A model generated the notes under the pieces. That model searched no databases. It worked only from the letters and a program-made list of their open reading frames with translations, and was not told the origin of the DNA. 5,793 nt of DNA from a bacterium (GTDB lineage: Bacteria; SZUA-182): NCBI GenBank assembly GCA_003230635.1, contig QIFF01000160.1, forward strand, positions 1-5,793, in the 5' to 3' direction. Made by a program: the position numbers and the translations under genes. Shown one piece after another: positions 5,427-5,793 of this stretch (positions are counted from its first letter, which is position 1; each line of letters opens with the position of its first letter).

Positions 5427-5432
5427 TCGGTA

Positions 5433-5793
5433 ATGATTATTGTGCTGAAAAAGAGTGCCACCCCGGAGCAAAAAGGTGGAGAGCTTGGGTTTGAAGGTTC
5501 ATGTTTCCAGGGGGGTGGAAAGAACCATTATTGGGGCAATCGGGGAGGAGGAGATTCTGCGCAATCTGCCCCTGGACGCCATGCCGGGGGTGGAGAAGGT
5601 GATGCCCATCTTAAAACCCTACAAGTTGGTAAGCCGTGAGTTCAAGCCGGAAGATACGGTGGTCAAGGTCAGGGGTATTGAAATCGGGGGCAATAAACTG
5701 GTTGTTATGGCCGGCCCTTGTGCGGTGGAAAGCCGGGAATCAATTCTGGAAATCGCCCAGGCGGTTAAAGCGGCCGGCGCCAATTTTTTACGG
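5433..5793 (+). pseudogene. aroF: 3-deoxy-7-phosphoheptulonate (DAHP) synthase, type I-beta, 5' frame-disrupted and cut by window end
   Basis: DAHP synthase condenses phosphoenolpyruvate and erythrose 4-phosphate, the first step of the shikimate pathway. The family start MIIVLKKSATPEQ is read from ATG 5433 to about 5471. From about 5473 the homology continues one frame over without a break to the window end: VESLGLKVHVSRGVERTIIG, then LPLDAMPGVEKVMPILKPYKLVSREFKPEDT, then MAGPCAVES (5707-5733) at the start of the TIM barrel. Family members have about 11 residues between the EQ and the GLKVH-type strand; here only 16 nt remain, implying loss of about 17 nt and a frameshift. The original frame stops at TGA 5637-5639. 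GTG at 5476 in the homologous frame has GGAG at 5465-5468, 7 nt upstream, and GTG 5455 is also in frame. Restart would give a protein lacking the first strand and helix of the ferredoxin-like regulatory domain. It may be a pseudogene, a re-started active gene or an assembly error. The gene symbol follows common usage for this family. Confidence 0.8.

Noticed and set aside
5433..5639. 68-residue independent small protein from ATG 5433
   Set aside because: Only its first 13 residues are meaningful (DAHP synthase N-terminus). The rest is the out-of-frame reading after the deletion, Gly-rich and motif-free.

Overview
The window looks like chromosomal DNA from an anaerobic, moderately GC-rich bacterium. 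A Bacillota lineage (Peptococcia or Moorellia-like) is my best guess, based on strong AAGGAG-type ribosome binding sites, a type I-beta DAHP synthase that begins with its N-terminal regulatory domain, and a clostridial-type GH57 C-terminus. Desulfobacterota or another phylum is not excluded. No rRNA, tRNA or CRISPR array is visible, and no stretch longer than 300 bases lacks a gene.

Layout. Bases 1-609 (+) are the 3' end of a glycoside hydrolase family 57 gene that enters from the left. The convergent gap 610-847 holds two unrelated strong palindromes: a perfect 20-bp hairpin and a TTGGGTT/AACCCAA cloverleaf-like repeat. A minus-strand, visibly AT-richer block follows (848-2200). It is read from a near-consensus promoter at 2248-2276 and contains a HicB-like antitoxin candidate, an overlapping HicA-like toxin candidate, and an AbiGi/DUF2971-like protein with motifs reminiscent of ADP-ribosyltransferases such as DarT. 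This block is the most defence-like part of the window.

From 2380 rightward the plus strand carries an envelope-sugar pair. The first gene encodes a polytopic GT-C (GT39/ArnT-like) membrane glycosyltransferase. One base after its stop comes a GT4 sugar transferase of the TIGR03087 (Stp1, PEP-CTERM/exosortase-associated) type. The GT-C gene starts directly after a 9-bp-period CTCTGCG repeat with no ribosome binding site. It also carries two adjacent palindromes inserted in frame, which encode a hydrophilic loop of about 30 residues.

The last gene (from 5433, running off the right end) is a 3-deoxy-7-phosphoheptulonate (DAHP) synthase with its own promoter overlapping the preceding stop codon. 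Its reading frame is broken near codon 14 by what looks like a 17-nt deletion, and a GTG with a Shine-Dalgarno-like sequence just after the break could restart it.

The main points of interest are the three-gene toxin-antitoxin/Abi-like cassette, the palindromes accommodated inside a membrane-protein gene, and the 5'-damaged aro gene. At least three families of apparently dispersed repeats occur within 2.6 kb, which suggests a repeat-rich genome.
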